DNA of 64,000 nucleotides from Oceanobacillus saliphilus (lineage in GTDB: Bacteria > Bacillota > Bacilli > Bacillales > Amphibacillaceae). Position 1 is the first letter of the stretch; every line of letters starts with the position of its first letter. Of the stretch, positions 39,362 through 48,866 are shown one piece after another. The translations under genes and the position numbers were made by a program. The stretch spans positions 186,001 to 250,000 of the forward strand of contig NZ_JALCZU010000005.1 of NCBI RefSeq assembly GCF_023522835.1, in the 5' to 3' direction. The notes below the pieces were generated by a model that was not told the DNA's origin, ran no database searches, and was given only the letters and a program-made list of their open reading frames with translations.

Positions 39362-39991
39362 GTGGAATTATCCAAGAGACAGGAACAAATTATAGAAATA
39401 GTCAAAGGTAATGGTCCGATTACCGGTGAACATATAGCAGATCAACTAAATCTTACTCGGGCAACATTAAGACCCGATTTAGCAATTTTAACAATGGCGG
39501 GTTTTCTCGATGCGAGACCTCGTGTAGGCTATTTCTTTACAGGAAAAACTGGTTCTGAATTGCTGACTGAAAAAATTAGAAAATACAAGGTTCAGGAATT
39601 CCAGCAAATTCCCATTGTAGTAAAGGAAAGTGTGTCTGTCTATGATGCAATATCAACTATGTTTCTCGAGGACGTTGGTACGTTATTTGTTGTGGATGAC
39701 AAATCATGTTTGACCGGTGTACTTTCCCGGAAAGATTTGTTGCGTGCGAGTATCGGACAGCAAGATTTGAATACTGTTCCAGTACACATCATAATGACAC
39801 GGATGCCTAATATAACCGTTTGTCGCAGAGAGGATTTATTGATTGATGCAGCTCAGAAATTAATTACGAATCAAATTGACGGTCTGCCCGTAGTTAAAGA
39901 TACAGAATTAGGTTTAGAGATAGTTGGAAGAATTACAAAAACAACAATGACTAGAGTGCTTGTGGAGATAACTACAGACGAACAGATATAA
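39362..39991 (+). CDS. ccpN: Transcriptional repressor CcpN
   Basis: Represses gluconeogenic genes (gapB, pckA) in glycolytic conditions in B. subtilis. The 209 residues have an N-terminal winged helix (LSKRQEQIIEIVKGNGPITG, LNLTRATLRPDLAILTMAGF) and two CBS domains (about 85-200) that sense nucleotides. GTG 39362 with AGGTGGTG upstream gives the family start; the frame opens earlier at 39341. yqfL follows, as in B. subtilis, where YqfL modulates CcpN activity. Confidence 0.95.
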   Translation: MELSKRQEQIIEIVKGNGPITGEHIADQLNLTRATLRPDLAILTMAGFLDARPRVGYFFTGKTGSELLTEKIRKYKVQEFQQIPIVVKESVSVYDAISTMFLEDVGTLFVVDDKSCLTGVLSRKDLLRASIGQQDLNTVPVHIIMTRMPNITVCRREDLLIDAAQKLITNQIDGLPVVKDTELGLEIVGRITKTTMTRVLVEITTDEQI

Positions 39992-40056
39992 GCTTTGAAG
40001 TGTATCATTCAATTTAAATATATTTGGATAACCAAGGGATGGAGAGTGGTTTTACG

Positions 40057-40863
40057 ATGACTACCGAACCAATTGTTTACGTATTATCTGATTCTGTCGG
40101 TGAAACTGCCGAGTTGGTAGTAAAGGCAGGACTTAGTCAATTTAAAAATGGTGAATACAACATTCAGCGCGTGCCATATGTAGAAGATAAAGAAACAATA
40201 GACGAGTTTCTTCATATTGCAAAAGAAAAAAACGGAATGATTGGCTTTACATTAGTCGACCCTGGATTAAGAAGCTATTTAAACGAGCAATCAATCGAAA
40301 TGGGTGTAGAAGCCATTGATATTATGGGACCAACGATTGATGCCATGGAACGGCTATTCAATAAAAGACCCCGTCTTGAAGCGGGACTTGTTCACAAATT
40401 GGATGAGGAATACTTCAAAAAGATAGAAGCAATTGAATTTGCAGTAAAATATGATGATGGGAGGGACCCCCGTGGAATAGCACGAGCCGATATTATTTTA
40501 ATTGGTGTCTCTCGCACATCCAAAACACCACTCTCACAATATCTAGCACATAAACGAATCAAAGTGGCCAATGTTCCAATCGTACCGGAAGTGGACCCAC
40601 CTGAAGAGCTAATGGTAGTAGATCCATCAAGATGTATTGGTCTACGAATCACCGCAGATAAATTAAACAGTATTAGAAAAGAAAGACTGAAAGCACTCGG
40701 GCTTGGGGATCAGGCTACATATGCCAACATGGAGCGTATACAACAGGAACTCGAGTATTTTAATGAAATTGTAGATAAGATTGGATGCGAGGTTATAGAT
40801 GTTTCCAACAAAGCAGTCGAAGAAACGGCAAATCTTATTCTGCGTATGATGCAAAAAAATTAA
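40057..40863 (+). CDS. yqfL: Pyruvate, phosphate dikinase regulatory protein family (YqfL)
   Basis: DUF299 protein of 268 residues, a bifunctional ADP-dependent kinase and Pi-dependent phosphorylase on PPDK in related bacteria, and in B. subtilis a modulator of Ccp[20 protein letters not shown] opens the protein; the P-loop-like [17 protein letters not shown] is conserved. ATG 40057 is chosen with GGAGAGTGG upstream; ATG 40039 overlaps that site. No ppdK gene is in the window. Confidence 0.94.
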   Translation: MTTEPIVYVLSDSVGETAELVVKAGLSQFKNGEYNIQRVPYVEDKETIDEFLHIAKEKNGMIGFTLVDPGLRSYLNEQSIEMGVEAIDIMGPTIDAMERLFNKRPRLEAGLVHKLDEEYFKKIEAIEFAVKYDDGRDPRGIARADIILIGVSRTSKTPLSQYLAHKRIKVANVPIVPEVDPPEELMVVDPSRCIGLRITADKLNSIRKERLKALGLGDQATYANMERIQQELEYFNEIVDKIGCEVIDVSNKAVEETANLILRMMQKN

Positions 40864-40911
40864 CCGTTTAGTTGCAATTATACTTATTCGATAATAAGAA
40901 ATAAGCATAAG

Positions 40912-40948
40912 ACGTTCTGCTCCCTTAACGAGCAGAATGTTTTCTTTT
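40912..40948 (+). terminator. Terminator after yqfL
   Basis: The stem ACGTTCTGCTC/GAGCAGAATGT (one G-T pair) has a seven-base loop and is followed by TTTCTTTT. Confidence 0.88.
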
Positions 40949-41000
40949 GGCAAGTAAGGCATTCTCTAAAGGCTTAGGCAATTGCCACGTTTTCTAAAAC
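40912..41000 (+). repeat. Terminator-tail repeat, copy 2
   Basis: The hairpin is followed by a tail that resembles copy 1 at its start (TAAGGCATTC, 40955-40964) and copy 3 further on (TAAAGGCTTAGGCA, 40967, against TTAAAGGATTAGGCA at 45622). Confidence 0.55.
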
Positions 41001-41443
41001 GATAGAAATTTATAGATTTTTTCACCGTAAACGTGCAACGAAAGCTACTCACCAATCTTAATGTATCCCTTTGTCTTCAAACAAACAAAGCTAAGCTAAA
41101 TTGATGGATATATTGAAAGAAATGTATTATAATTGATTTTTGTGTAAACATATACGTTTAAAAACATAATAAAAGGCAATTCTGAAAAATAAAACATTCA
41201 TAACAAAGAAGGATTCCTGCATGTTTATGTAGAATTAAACCGTATAGCAATTTATTTTAAAATGCTTACTTTTATTAAATGGTTTATAATTTGGCTGCTG
41301 GAGGTACAATGATAACTAAATATCGACGAATCATAGCCTTCGTAGAATGACTTAACTTACAGAGGGTGATTTTTTTCGGGATTTGTGGAAAAAATGTCGA
41401 AACGTGAAGGATTTTTTATATTTATCACGAATATTAATATAGT
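41001..41443 (+). other. Intergenic region before dnaG
   Basis: AT-rich region between yqfL and dnaG where B. subtilis carries yqxD; no YqxD-like frame can be read. Visible items are a TATAAT box (41285-41290), a GGAGG site and a 13-codon frame at 41309, AGAGGGTGAT at 41361, and a TATAGT (41438-41443) right before dnaG. I cannot assign a complete promoter. Confidence 0.5.
41309..41350 (+). other. Possible 13-residue leader peptide upstream of dnaG
   Basis: ATG 41309 follows GGAGG by five bases and a TATAAT by about 20, and encodes MITKYRRIIAFVE before TGA. The strong translation start in an otherwise empty region suggests a leader peptide or the remnant of a lost gene. There is no other support. 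Confidence 0.3.
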
Positions 41444-41455
41444 ATGGTGGTTACT

Positions 41456-43270
41456 ATGGCCAATCAAATACCTGAAGAGGTTATCGAAGAAATAAGAAAG
41501 TCCAATGATATTGTGGATATTATTGGTGAATACGTTCAGTTGAAAAAGCAGGGTAGAAACTTTTTTGGTCTATGCCCATTCCATGGTGAAAAAACACCTT
41601 CCTTTTCAGTAACACAGGAGAAACAGATATTTCATTGTTTTGGATGTGGAAAAGGTGGGAATGTACTAACATTCATGATGGAAATGGAAAACTTTTCTTT
41701 TTATGAAGCAGTGAAATTTCTCGCTGACAAAAGCGGGGTAACATTACCTGAGGCAGGGATCAAAAAGGAATCTTCCATGTCTGAGGAAAGTCAAAGTATT
41801 TTATCTGCATATGACTGGTTAACTAAACTTTATCATCATTTAATCAGGTTTACAAAAGATGGAAAGGAAGGTTACCAGTATTTAAAAGACCGGGGAATTG
41901 AGAATGAAGCGATTGAAACTTTCCAATTGGGATTTGCGCCGAATGTAAAAGATTTTGTTGCAGAATTTCTCACCAAAAAAGGATTCCATCAACAGTTACT
42001 CGTTAAAGCTGGAATATTATCACAACAGAATGATAATGATGTTACGGACCGTTTCAGAGGTAGAGTCATTTTTCCAATCAGAAATCATATAGGTAAAACA
42101 GTCGCTTTTGGTGGCAGATCGATAGCAGATCAGGAACCGAAATATTTAAATAGTCCAGAAAGTGAACTGTTTCAAAAAGGAAAGTTATTATACAATTTTG
42201 ATTTAGCTAAAAAAAATATCCGCAAAGAAAACGAAGCAATTCTGTTTGAAGGGTATATGGACGTTATTTCTGCATATCAGGCAGGTGTCAGGAATGTGAT
42301 TGCAACGCTTGGGACTTCATTAACAGAGCCTCAGGCGAAGCTATTGAATCGGTACGTTGAAACTGTTGTCATTTGTTATGACGGCGATAGAGCCGGACTT
42401 GATGCAACCTATAAAGCTGCAAAATTATTACAGAAAGTCGGTTGCGGGGTAAAAGTCGCTAATCTTGATGTTGATATGGATCCGGACAGTTACATTCAAA
42501 AACATGGACCAGAAGCATTCAAGAATAAAGTAATAAAAGCAAGCGATACGTACATGAGTTTTTATATGCGGTACCTCAAAAAAGATTTCAACCTGAAAAT
42601 TGAAGGAGATCGCCTAAAATATATAGAAACGATATTGAAAGAACTGACAATGATTGAGAGTTCCATTGAAAGGGAATATTATTTAAGGGAATTGAGCAAT
42701 GAATATAGTATCTCATTCGAAACCTTAACGGCAGAAATGGATGAATACAGGCAAAAACGGGGAATACCTAAGGATAATCAGCAAAAGAACAGATATACTA
42801 ATAAGACTAATATAACACATCGTAATAAAAAACTGTTACCTGCTTTTTATAATGCTGAGAAAAAACTTATCTCCTACATGCTTCAAGATTCTTACATTAC
42901 AGATCGAGTTCAGGATGAAATAGGTGCAAGTTTTAGTGTGGACGATCACAAAATTATAGCCACTCATTTGTTCGCTTTTTATGAGGAAGGGCATTCCCCG
43001 GATATAAGTTTATTTATTGAAAGGCTGAATGATGACCGATTAAAGCAGCAGGTCGTTGAAATGGCAATGATGCCAGAAATGGGTGATATCAGTGAGAGAG
43101 AAATTAATGATTATATCCGCATTATACAAAATGAATCAAATGATTCCATAAATATAAATTCATTGAAGGAACAGCAGAAACTGGCTGAACAGCAGAATGA
43201 TCCATTAAAGGCTGCACAGATTGCGATGCAAATCATCGAGATTCAAAAACATTCGAAAAATACGAATTAA
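41456..43270 (+). CDS. dnaG: DNA primase
   Basis: Synthesises RNA primers at the replication fork. The 604 residues carry the N-terminal zinc finger [11 protein letters not shown]...[10 protein letters not shown], the TOPRIM catalytic core with [13 protein letters not shown] and [14 protein letters not shown], and a C-terminal helicase-binding domain. ATG 41456 with GGTGG upstream gives [17 protein letters not shown] 41444 lacks a site. With sigA it is the conserved macromolecular synthesis operon; rpsU is instead at 24056. Confidence 0.97.
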   Translation: MANQIPEEVIEEIRKSNDIVDIIGEYVQLKKQGRNFFGLCPFHGEKTPSFSVTQEKQIFHCFGCGKGGNVLTFMMEMENFSFYEAVKFLADKSGVTLPEAGIKKESSMSEESQSILSAYDWLTKLYHHLIRFTKDGKEGYQYLKDRGIENEAIETFQLGFAPNVKDFVAEFLTKKGFHQQLLVKAGILSQQNDNDVTDRFRGRVIFPIRNHIGKTVAFGGRSIADQEPKYLNSPESELFQKGKLLYNFDLAKKNIRKENEAILFEGYMDVISAYQAGVRNVIATLGTSLTEPQAKLLNRYVETVVICYDGDRAGLDATYKAAKLLQKVGCGVKVANLDVDMDPDSYIQKHGPEAFKNKVIKASDTYMSFYMRYLKKDFNLKIEGDRLKYIETILKELTMIESSIEREYYLRELSNEYSISFETLTAEMDEYRQKRGIPKDNQQKNRYTNKTNITHRNKKLLPAFYNAEKKLISYMLQDSYITDRVQDEIGASFSVDDHKIIATHLFAFYEEGHSPDISLFIERLNDDRLKQQVVEMAMMPEMGDISEREINDYIRIIQNESNDSININSLKEQQKLAEQQNDPLKAAQIAMQIIEIQKHSKNTN

Positions 43271-43301
43271 ATCTTTATTAAGACTGGAAGGAGGGGGACT
43301 C

Positions 43302-44417
43302 ATGGACGAAAATAAGCCTTCGCAAATAAAAGATAGTGAGTTAACACTTGAACAGGCAAAGGAAAAATTGGTTGAAATGGGTAAGAAACGTGGTACATTA
43401 GCCTATGAAGAGGTGGCTGACCGTTTATCCAATTTTGAAATTGAATCCGACCAAATGGATGAATTTTATGAGTACCTGGAAGAACAAGGTGTGGACGTAA
43501 TAGGTGAGTCGGAAGATGACCCCAATATGCAAAAAATTGCAAAGGAAGAAGAATTTAATCTTAATGATTTAAGTGTACCATTAGGCATTAAAATAAATGA
43601 TCCCGTCAGAATGTATTTGAAAGAGATAGGGCGAGTGAATTTATTATCGGCTGCAGAGGAAATTGAATTGGCCTCTCGTATTGAAGAAGGGGATGAGGAA
43701 GCCAAACGTCGTCTTGCTGAGGCTAACTTGCGTCTCGTCGTAAGTATCGCTAAAAGATATGTTGGCCGTGGCATGCTTTTCCTTGATTTAATTCAGGAAG
43801 GGAATATGGGGCTCATCAAGGCAGTCGAAAAATTCGATTACCGTAAAGGATTTAAATTCAGTACGTATGCAACCTGGTGGATTAGGCAGGCAATAACCCG
43901 TGCCATTGCCGATCAGGCCAGAACAATCCGTATTCCTGTTCACATGGTGGAAACCATAAACAAACTTATTCGGGTACAGCGATCATTACTACAGGATCTT
44001 GGACGTGAACCTACACCAGAAGAAATCGGTGAAGAAATGGAATTAAGCCCAGAAAAAGTTCGGGATATTCTAAAGATAGCACAGGAGCCAGTCTCACTTG
44101 AAACCCCAATTGGAGAGGAAGATGATTCCCACCTCGGAGATTTCATTGAAGACCAGGAGGCTGTTTCGCCATCTGATCATGCTGCGTACGAGTTGCTTAA
44201 AGAACAGCTTGAAGATGTATTGGATACTCTTACAGATCGGGAAGAGAATGTATTGCGCCTTCGTTTTGGCCTCGATGATGGTCGAACAAGAACGCTTGAA
44301 GAAGTCGGAAAAGTATTTGGCGTTACGAGAGAACGTATCCGTCAAATTGAAGCAAAGGCACTTCGTAAACTGAGACATCCAAGTCGCAGTAAACGACTAA
44401 AAGACTTTTTGGATTGA
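43302..44417 (+). CDS. sigA: RNA polymerase primary sigma factor SigA
   Basis: Housekeeping sigma factor. The 371 residues equal B. subtilis SigA in length. Region 1.2 has [20 protein letters not shown], region 2 has [20 protein letters not shown] and [20 protein letters not shown], region 3 is [20 protein letters not shown], and region 4 ends [23 protein letters not shown] 43302 follows GGAAGGAGGGGG; an earlier open frame inside dnaG is rejected. The strong site suggests translation well above that of dnaG. Confidence 0.99.
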   Translation: MDENKPSQIKDSELTLEQAKEKLVEMGKKRGTLAYEEVADRLSNFEIESDQMDEFYEYLEEQGVDVIGESEDDPNMQKIAKEEEFNLNDLSVPLGIKINDPVRMYLKEIGRVNLLSAAEEIELASRIEEGDEEAKRRLAEANLRLVVSIAKRYVGRGMLFLDLIQEGNMGLIKAVEKFDYRKGFKFSTYATWWIRQAITRAIADQARTIRIPVHMVETINKLIRVQRSLLQDLGREPTPEEIGEEMELSPEKVRDILKIAQEPVSLETPIGEEDDSHLGDFIEDQEAVSPSDHAAYELLKEQLEDVLDTLTDREENVLRLRFGLDDGRTRTLEEVGKVFGVTRERIRQIEAKALRKLRHPSRSKRLKDFLD

Positions 44418-44426
44418 TAGATGGGT

Positions 44427-44457
44427 CATTATTCACATATATGTGAATAATGGCTTT
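44427..44457 (+). terminator. Palindromic hairpin after sigA, weak terminator
   Basis: A perfect 26-base palindrome (44427-44452) can form a CATTATTCAC/GTGAATAATG stem. It is followed by GCTTTCCCT and not a clean T run, so termination may be partial and allow read-through to the next gene. Confidence 0.5.
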
Positions 44458-44514
44458 CCCTATTATACTTTACTGAAGTAGCTTATAATCCATCCTGTAT
44501 TGGGGTGAAACATA

Positions 44515-45069
44515 ATGGCGGCTGAGAGAACCGCTATCATAATCAATGAAATAAAATACTGGAAAGAACACAGGATGCTTCCTGAAGCCTATTGTGATTA
44601 TCTTTTGGCTCTATATACGAATGGGGAAGATATTAATGAATCCGTTCCTGTAAAGTCCAGTAATCAATGGACACAGGCAGTTGGAATCCATTTTATTTTA
44701 ACGGTAACCATGATACCGTTTTCATTCCTCGTAGTATATTTTACTGAATTTAATTCACTTTTGCAACTTGGTATTTTATCATTTTTTTGGATTTATTCGG
44801 TGTGGGTCTTTTTATACTGTCGTAAAAGGGAAATTCACTTTCATCATTTTCCATTATACATTTCTTTACTGCTCCTGTTATTGCTTACTACTACAGGCAG
44901 TATTGTTTTAACAGCCAGCACCATTATTCAATCTGGGACGATACTATCGAATTTTATATTATGGCTGTTCATCAGCATAGACAAAAAGCATGGAATTCTG
45001 AAGACAGTAAGTATATTATGCATCCTATTTACTTCATTTTATATTATTTTAAAATATTTAACATCTTAA
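44515..45069 (+). CDS. Membrane protein of unknown function
   Basis: The 184-residue protein has a soluble N-terminus (IIINEIKYWKEHRMLPEAYC, about 50 residues) and about five membrane helices (roughly 52-72, 78-98, 112-131, 138-155, 163-181). I do not recognise a characterised family. The N-terminal ERTAIIINEIKYWKEHRMLP pattern looks like a short helical domain found before membrane regions in other Bacillus proteins. GGGGTGAAAC precedes the ATG. It lies between sigA and cccA, where B. subtilis has no gene. Confidence 0.75.
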   Translation: MAAERTAIIINEIKYWKEHRMLPEAYCDYLLALYTNGEDINESVPVKSSNQWTQAVGIHFILTVTMIPFSFLVVYFTEFNSLLQLGILSFFWIYSVWVFLYCRKREIHFHHFPLYISLLLLLLLTTTGSIVLTASTIIQSGTILSNFILWLFISIDKKHGILKTVSILCILFTSFYIILKYLTS

Positions 45070-45153
45070 TCCTTTAAAATTAATCAAATTTCGAGTAAAC
45101 TATATATAGTCTTTTATAGATTTATTATGGGGATTACATAAGGAGGAAACAAA

Positions 45154-45537
45154 ATGAGAAAAAACGCAGTTGTACCATATGCAATTATTGCGGTTTTAGG
45201 GGTACTTACAGTAGTAATCATTTCATTCGTTGGAATCAATCAGCGTGCAGACATTCAGCAGGCTCAAGATGGCGGCGGAGAACAAACTGAACAAACACAA
45301 GAAGGTGAAACAGCTGGTGGAGATGCAGATGCTGTTTATCAGGCTAACTGTGCCGCTTGTCATGGTGCTGATTTATCTGGAGGAGCAGGTCCAGAATTGA
45401 CTCAGGTTGGTTCCCAGTATTCTGCAGATGAGATTGCTGACATTGTTCAAAATGGAATTGGTGCTATGCCTGCACAAAGCCAAGTTGCTGGAGAAGAACT
45501 ATCAGCTCTTTCAGAGTGGCTTAGTGAACAACAATAA
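45154..45537 (+). CDS. cccA: Membrane-anchored cytochrome c-550
   Basis: Small electron carrier on the outer face of the membrane. The 127 residues have one N-terminal membrane anchor (about 7-29), a Gln/Glu/Gly-rich linker and a class I cytochrome c domain with the heme motif CAACH at residues 66-70 and a likely axial Met in NGIGAMPAQSQVAGEE. Strong AGGAGG site. In B. subtilis it also follows sigA. It requires the heme maturation system encoded elsewhere. Confidence 0.95.
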   Translation: MRKNAVVPYAIIAVLGVLTVVIISFVGINQRADIQQAQDGGGEQTEQTQEGETAGGDADAVYQANCAACHGADLSGGAGPELTQVGSQYSADEIADIVQNGIGAMPAQSQVAGEELSALSEWLSEQQ

Positions 45538-45566
45538 TCTTAATATGTATAATGTGAAATAAAGAC

Positions 45567-45601
45567 AAGCTTTCTGCGAAAACAGAGAGCTTTTCTTTTT
45601 T
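45567..45601 (+). terminator. Terminator after cccA
   Basis: AAGCTTTCTG pairs with CAGAGAGCTT (G-T pairs) around CGAAAA, followed by a T-rich tract. Confidence 0.8.
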
Positions 45602-45647
45602 AGCGCTTAAGACTTTTGCTATTAAAGGATTAGGCATTTCCGTTTTC
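45567..45647 (+). repeat. Terminator-tail repeat, copy 3
   Basis: The terminator is followed by a tail with TTAAAGGATTAGGCA and CCGTTTTC (45622-45647) that matches copy 2 at 40967-40994. The first half of the tail is more divergent. Confidence 0.5.
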
Positions 45648-45659
45648 AAAAAGGAGATC

Positions 45660-46391
45660 ATGATGATTAACAAACCAAAACTCTCAAATCGATTATTAAA
45701 AGTGTCTACCTATATTTCCGAAGGAGCATATTTTGCAGATATTGGCTCCGATCATGCCTATTTGCCCTGTTATGTCTGCCTCAAAGATCCTACTGCGAAA
45801 GCAATAGCTGGAGAAGTTAAAGAGGGACCTTTTAACAGTGCAAAAACATCGGTTAGCAACTATGAACTCCATGATCGAGTAGAAGTAAGGCTTGGTAATG
45901 GATTGAAAATACTCAAGGATAAAGAAGTTGATCATGTAGTTATTGCCGGAATGGGTGGTTCTTTAATTAAAACCATTTTAGAAGAAGGTAAAACAAAATT
46001 GTCTGCGGTGCAGCGAATTATTGCACAGCCTAATGTAGATGCTAGAAATATTAGAAGATGGTTTCTCGAGAACGATTATACATTAACGAATGAAGCTATT
46101 CTAGAAGAAAACGGTCATATTTATGAAGTTCTTGTTGCAGATAAAGAAGAACCTAATACCCTTTATTCAGAAGATGCACTTGATAAAGAATTACTATTCG
46201 GTCCATTATTATTACAAAATAAGTCTGCTGTTTTTCTCGAAAAGTGGAAACTGGAGCATGAAAAACGAACCAAGGTAATTACTCACATGAAGAACGCAAA
46301 TTTACCGGAACAAGAAAAAATAAATAGCTTTGAAAAGGAACTGAATTGGATAGAGGAGGTATTGAAGGATGAACACGAAGGTCCTGAATAA
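45660..46391 (+). CDS. trmK: tRNA (adenine(22)-N(1))-methyltransferase
   Basis: Methylates A22 in the tRNA D-loop (YqfN). The 243 residues have SAM motif I FADIGSDHAYLPCYVCLKD near residue 22, VDHVVIAGMGGSLIKTIL and RIIAQPNVDARNIRRWFLEN, and a C-terminal coiled-coil domain. AAGGAGATC precedes paired ATG codons (45660, 45663). It overlaps yqfO by 23 bases. Confidence 0.95.
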   Translation: MMINKPKLSNRLLKVSTYISEGAYFADIGSDHAYLPCYVCLKDPTAKAIAGEVKEGPFNSAKTSVSNYELHDRVEVRLGNGLKILKDKEVDHVVIAGMGGSLIKTILEEGKTKLSAVQRIIAQPNVDARNIRRWFLENDYTLTNEAILEENGHIYEVLVADKEEPNTLYSEDALDKELLFGPLLLQNKSAVFLEKWKLEHEKRTKVITHMKNANLPEQEKINSFEKELNWIEEVLKDEHEGPE

Positions 46392-47487
46392 CTCGGATAT
46401 TTTTACAGCTATGGAAAATTGGGCTCCTAAACGTTTAGCCTATGATTGGGATAACGTGGGATTACAGATTGGGTCATATCAAACGCCTGTCAAAAAAATA
46501 CTCGTCACGTTGGATGTAACGGAATCGGTTGTAGATGAAGCAATTGATAAAGGAGCAGGTCTTATCATTGCGCACCATCCATTATTGTTTAAACCGATGA
46601 AACAGGTTAATATAGATACTGCTCATGGGAAAATTATTCAAAAATTGATACGCAACGGGATTACAGTCTATGCTTCCCACACAAATCTGGATGCTGCAGA
46701 TGGGGGTGTGAACGATATACTGAGTGATTTGTTGGGTATAGAATCAAGAGAAGTCCTAGTTGAAACCACGAATGAAAAACGATATAAACTAGCTGTCTAT
46801 GTGCCCCAGACCCATGTAGAAGAAGTAAGAGAAGCACTCAGTAAAAGTGGTGCAGGTCATATTGGGAATTACAGTCATTGTACATTTCAGTCTAAGGGAC
46901 AAGGCACTTTCAAACCTCTGGAGGGGGCTAACCCATATATCGGATCGGAAAACGAACTTGAATATGTAAATGAGATTAAAATGGAAACCATCGTTCAGCA
47001 GTCCAATCTTCAGAACACTATCCATCATATGATAGATGCCCATCCTTATGAAGAAGTAGCCTACGATATATATCCCGTTATTAGTGAGGGGAAAAGCTAT
47101 GGTATCGGGAGAATAGGAACATTAAAAGCGCCTATGGAACTTAGAGAATTATGCGGCCATGTGAAAAAGGTTTTGGATGTTCCCGCACTTCGGCTTACAG
47201 GTAACCTTGATAGAAAGGTAAGTAAAATTGCTGTACTTGGAGGTAGTGGGGAAAAATACATCCAAATTGCAAAGCAAAAGGGTGCAGATGTCTATATAAC
47301 AGGGGACATGTCATTCCATATTGCACAGGAAGCCGAACAAATGGGCCTATCCGTAATAGATCCAGGTCACTATGTTGAGAAAGTGATGAAAAAAGCCACA
47401 AAGGAATATTTAAATCGACAGTTTAAACAGGAAAAAATGGAAATAATCATTTCTGAAACGAACACGGAACCATTCAAATTTATGTAA
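46369..47487 (+). CDS. yqfO: Nif3-like dinuclear metal center protein YqfO
   Basis: Member of the NIF3/DUF34 family with an inserted PII-like domain typical of Firmicutes. The 372 residues show WDNVGLQIGSYQTPVKKILV, the metal ligands in IIAHHPLLFKP and SHTNLDAADGGVND, and HIAQEAEQMGLSVIDPGHY near the C-terminus. The catalytic role is unsettled; GTP cyclohydrolase-like and hydrolase roles have been proposed. Coupled to trmK by overlap. Confidence 0.95.
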   Translation: MNTKVLNNSDIFTAMENWAPKRLAYDWDNVGLQIGSYQTPVKKILVTLDVTESVVDEAIDKGAGLIIAHHPLLFKPMKQVNIDTAHGKIIQKLIRNGITVYASHTNLDAADGGVNDILSDLLGIESREVLVETTNEKRYKLAVYVPQTHVEEVREALSKSGAGHIGNYSHCTFQSKGQGTFKPLEGANPYIGSENELEYVNEIKMETIVQQSNLQNTIHHMIDAHPYEEVAYDIYPVISEGKSYGIGRIGTLKAPMELRELCGHVKKVLDVPALRLTGNLDRKVSKIAVLGGSGEKYIQIAKQKGADVYITGDMSFHIAQEAEQMGLSVIDPGHYVEKVMKKATKEYLNRQFKQEKMEIIISETNTEPFKFM

Positions 47488-47509
47488 ATGAAAAAGGAGT
47501 ATTGCTTAT

Positions 47510-48823
47510 ATGAGAAATAATAATTTCGACCATTTCGCATTTCATCCACTATTGCAGGATATTGTTGGAAGACTTGGTTTTAAAAAGCCAACAGAAATAC
47601 AGGAAAAAGTGATTCCATCCATACTTAAGGGACAAAGTGTCATTGGACAATCAAGAACAGGGTCAGGTAAAACCCATGCCTACCTACTTCCATTATTTAA
47701 CAAAATTGACAGTACAAAGCAGGAGGTCCAATTTGTAATCACTGCTCCAACAAGGGAATTGGCAACACAGATACATGATGAAGTACGAAAAATGATTCAT
47801 TATGCTGAAAAAGATGGAAAATGGATTGCGAAATTGCTTGTTGGTGGTACAGATAAACAGAAAATGATAGATAAGTTAAAAACACCTCCTCACATCATTG
47901 TCGGAACACCTGGAAGAATTCTGGACCTTGTTAAAGAGGACGCCTTATCTATTTTTTCAGCCAATGCATTTGTCATAGATGAAGCAGATTTAATGCTTGA
48001 TCTCGGCTTTATTAATGAGGTGGACCAACTGCTCGTAAGGTCTAAAAAAGATATTCAACTAATGGTATTCTCAGCCACCATTCCACAAAGGCTAGAGCAT
48101 TTTTTCAAGAAGTATTTGGAAAATCCTATCTATGTAAAGATAGAAGAGCATTTTTCCCCTGAAACGATGGAACATCGACTAATCGCCCGCAAACACCGAA
48201 ATGATGCGGATATTATCTTTGATATATCCAAAGTGATTCAACCATATATTGCCATCATTTTTACAAATGGTAAAAAATTGGCAAATGAATTAGCTGAATC
48301 TCTACAAGAAAGGGGTTTGGATGTTGGATTGATACATGGAGGTCTCACGCCCAGAGAGCGTAAGCGGGTACTTAAAGAAATTCTAAACCTTCGTTATCAA
48401 TATGTGGTAGCTACTGACCTGGCGGCAAGAGGAATTGATATTAAAGGGGTCAGCCATGTAATCAATGCCCAAATACCAAAAGAAGAAGAATTTTATATTC
48501 ACCGTGTTGGCAGAACGGCAAGAGCAGGGATGGAAGGTACTGCCATCAGTTTATATGATGAAGACGATCTTCAATTAGTTAGTAAACTCGAGAAAAAGGG
48601 ATTGTCCTTCACATATGTAGAAATTAAAAATGGTGAATGGCAAGAAGCTAAGCCTTGGAACGAACGTCATTTGCGCACCAAAACAACGACAGATAATGAA
48701 AGAGAAGCTTGGAAACATGTTCCTAGAGCAAAAAAAGTCAAACCTGGATACAAAAAGAAAATGAAAAGACAGCAGGAATCGATTAAACGAAAACTCAACA
48801 AGAAATCAAAATTCAGCAAATAG
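47510..48823 (+). CDS. cshB: DEAD-box RNA helicase CshB
   Basis: Cold-shock-associated ATP-dependent RNA helicase (YqfR). The 437 residues have the Q motif FKKPTEIQEKVIPSILKG, motif I GQSRTGSGKTHAYLLPL, Ia APTRELATQI, II VIDEADLMLDLG, III FSATIP, IV to VI in FTNGKKLANEL, VATDLAARGIDIKGVSHVI and YIHRVGRTARAGM, and a basic RNA-binding tail rich in Lys. It lies between yqfO and nfo. Confidence 0.96.
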   Translation: MRNNNFDHFAFHPLLQDIVGRLGFKKPTEIQEKVIPSILKGQSVIGQSRTGSGKTHAYLLPLFNKIDSTKQEVQFVITAPTRELATQIHDEVRKMIHYAEKDGKWIAKLLVGGTDKQKMIDKLKTPPHIIVGTPGRILDLVKEDALSIFSANAFVIDEADLMLDLGFINEVDQLLVRSKKDIQLMVFSATIPQRLEHFFKKYLENPIYVKIEEHFSPETMEHRLIARKHRNDADIIFDISKVIQPYIAIIFTNGKKLANELAESLQERGLDVGLIHGGLTPRERKRVLKEILNLRYQYVVATDLAARGIDIKGVSHVINAQIPKEEEFYIHRVGRTARAGMEGTAISLYDEDDLQLVSKLEKKGLSFTYVEIKNGEWQEAKPWNERHLRTKTTTDNEREAWKHVPRAKKVKPGYKKKMKRQQESIKRKLNKKSKFSK

Positions 48824-48866
48824 AGATAAGATAAAGTAATGTATTGCTATAGGAGAGGTGTAGAGA

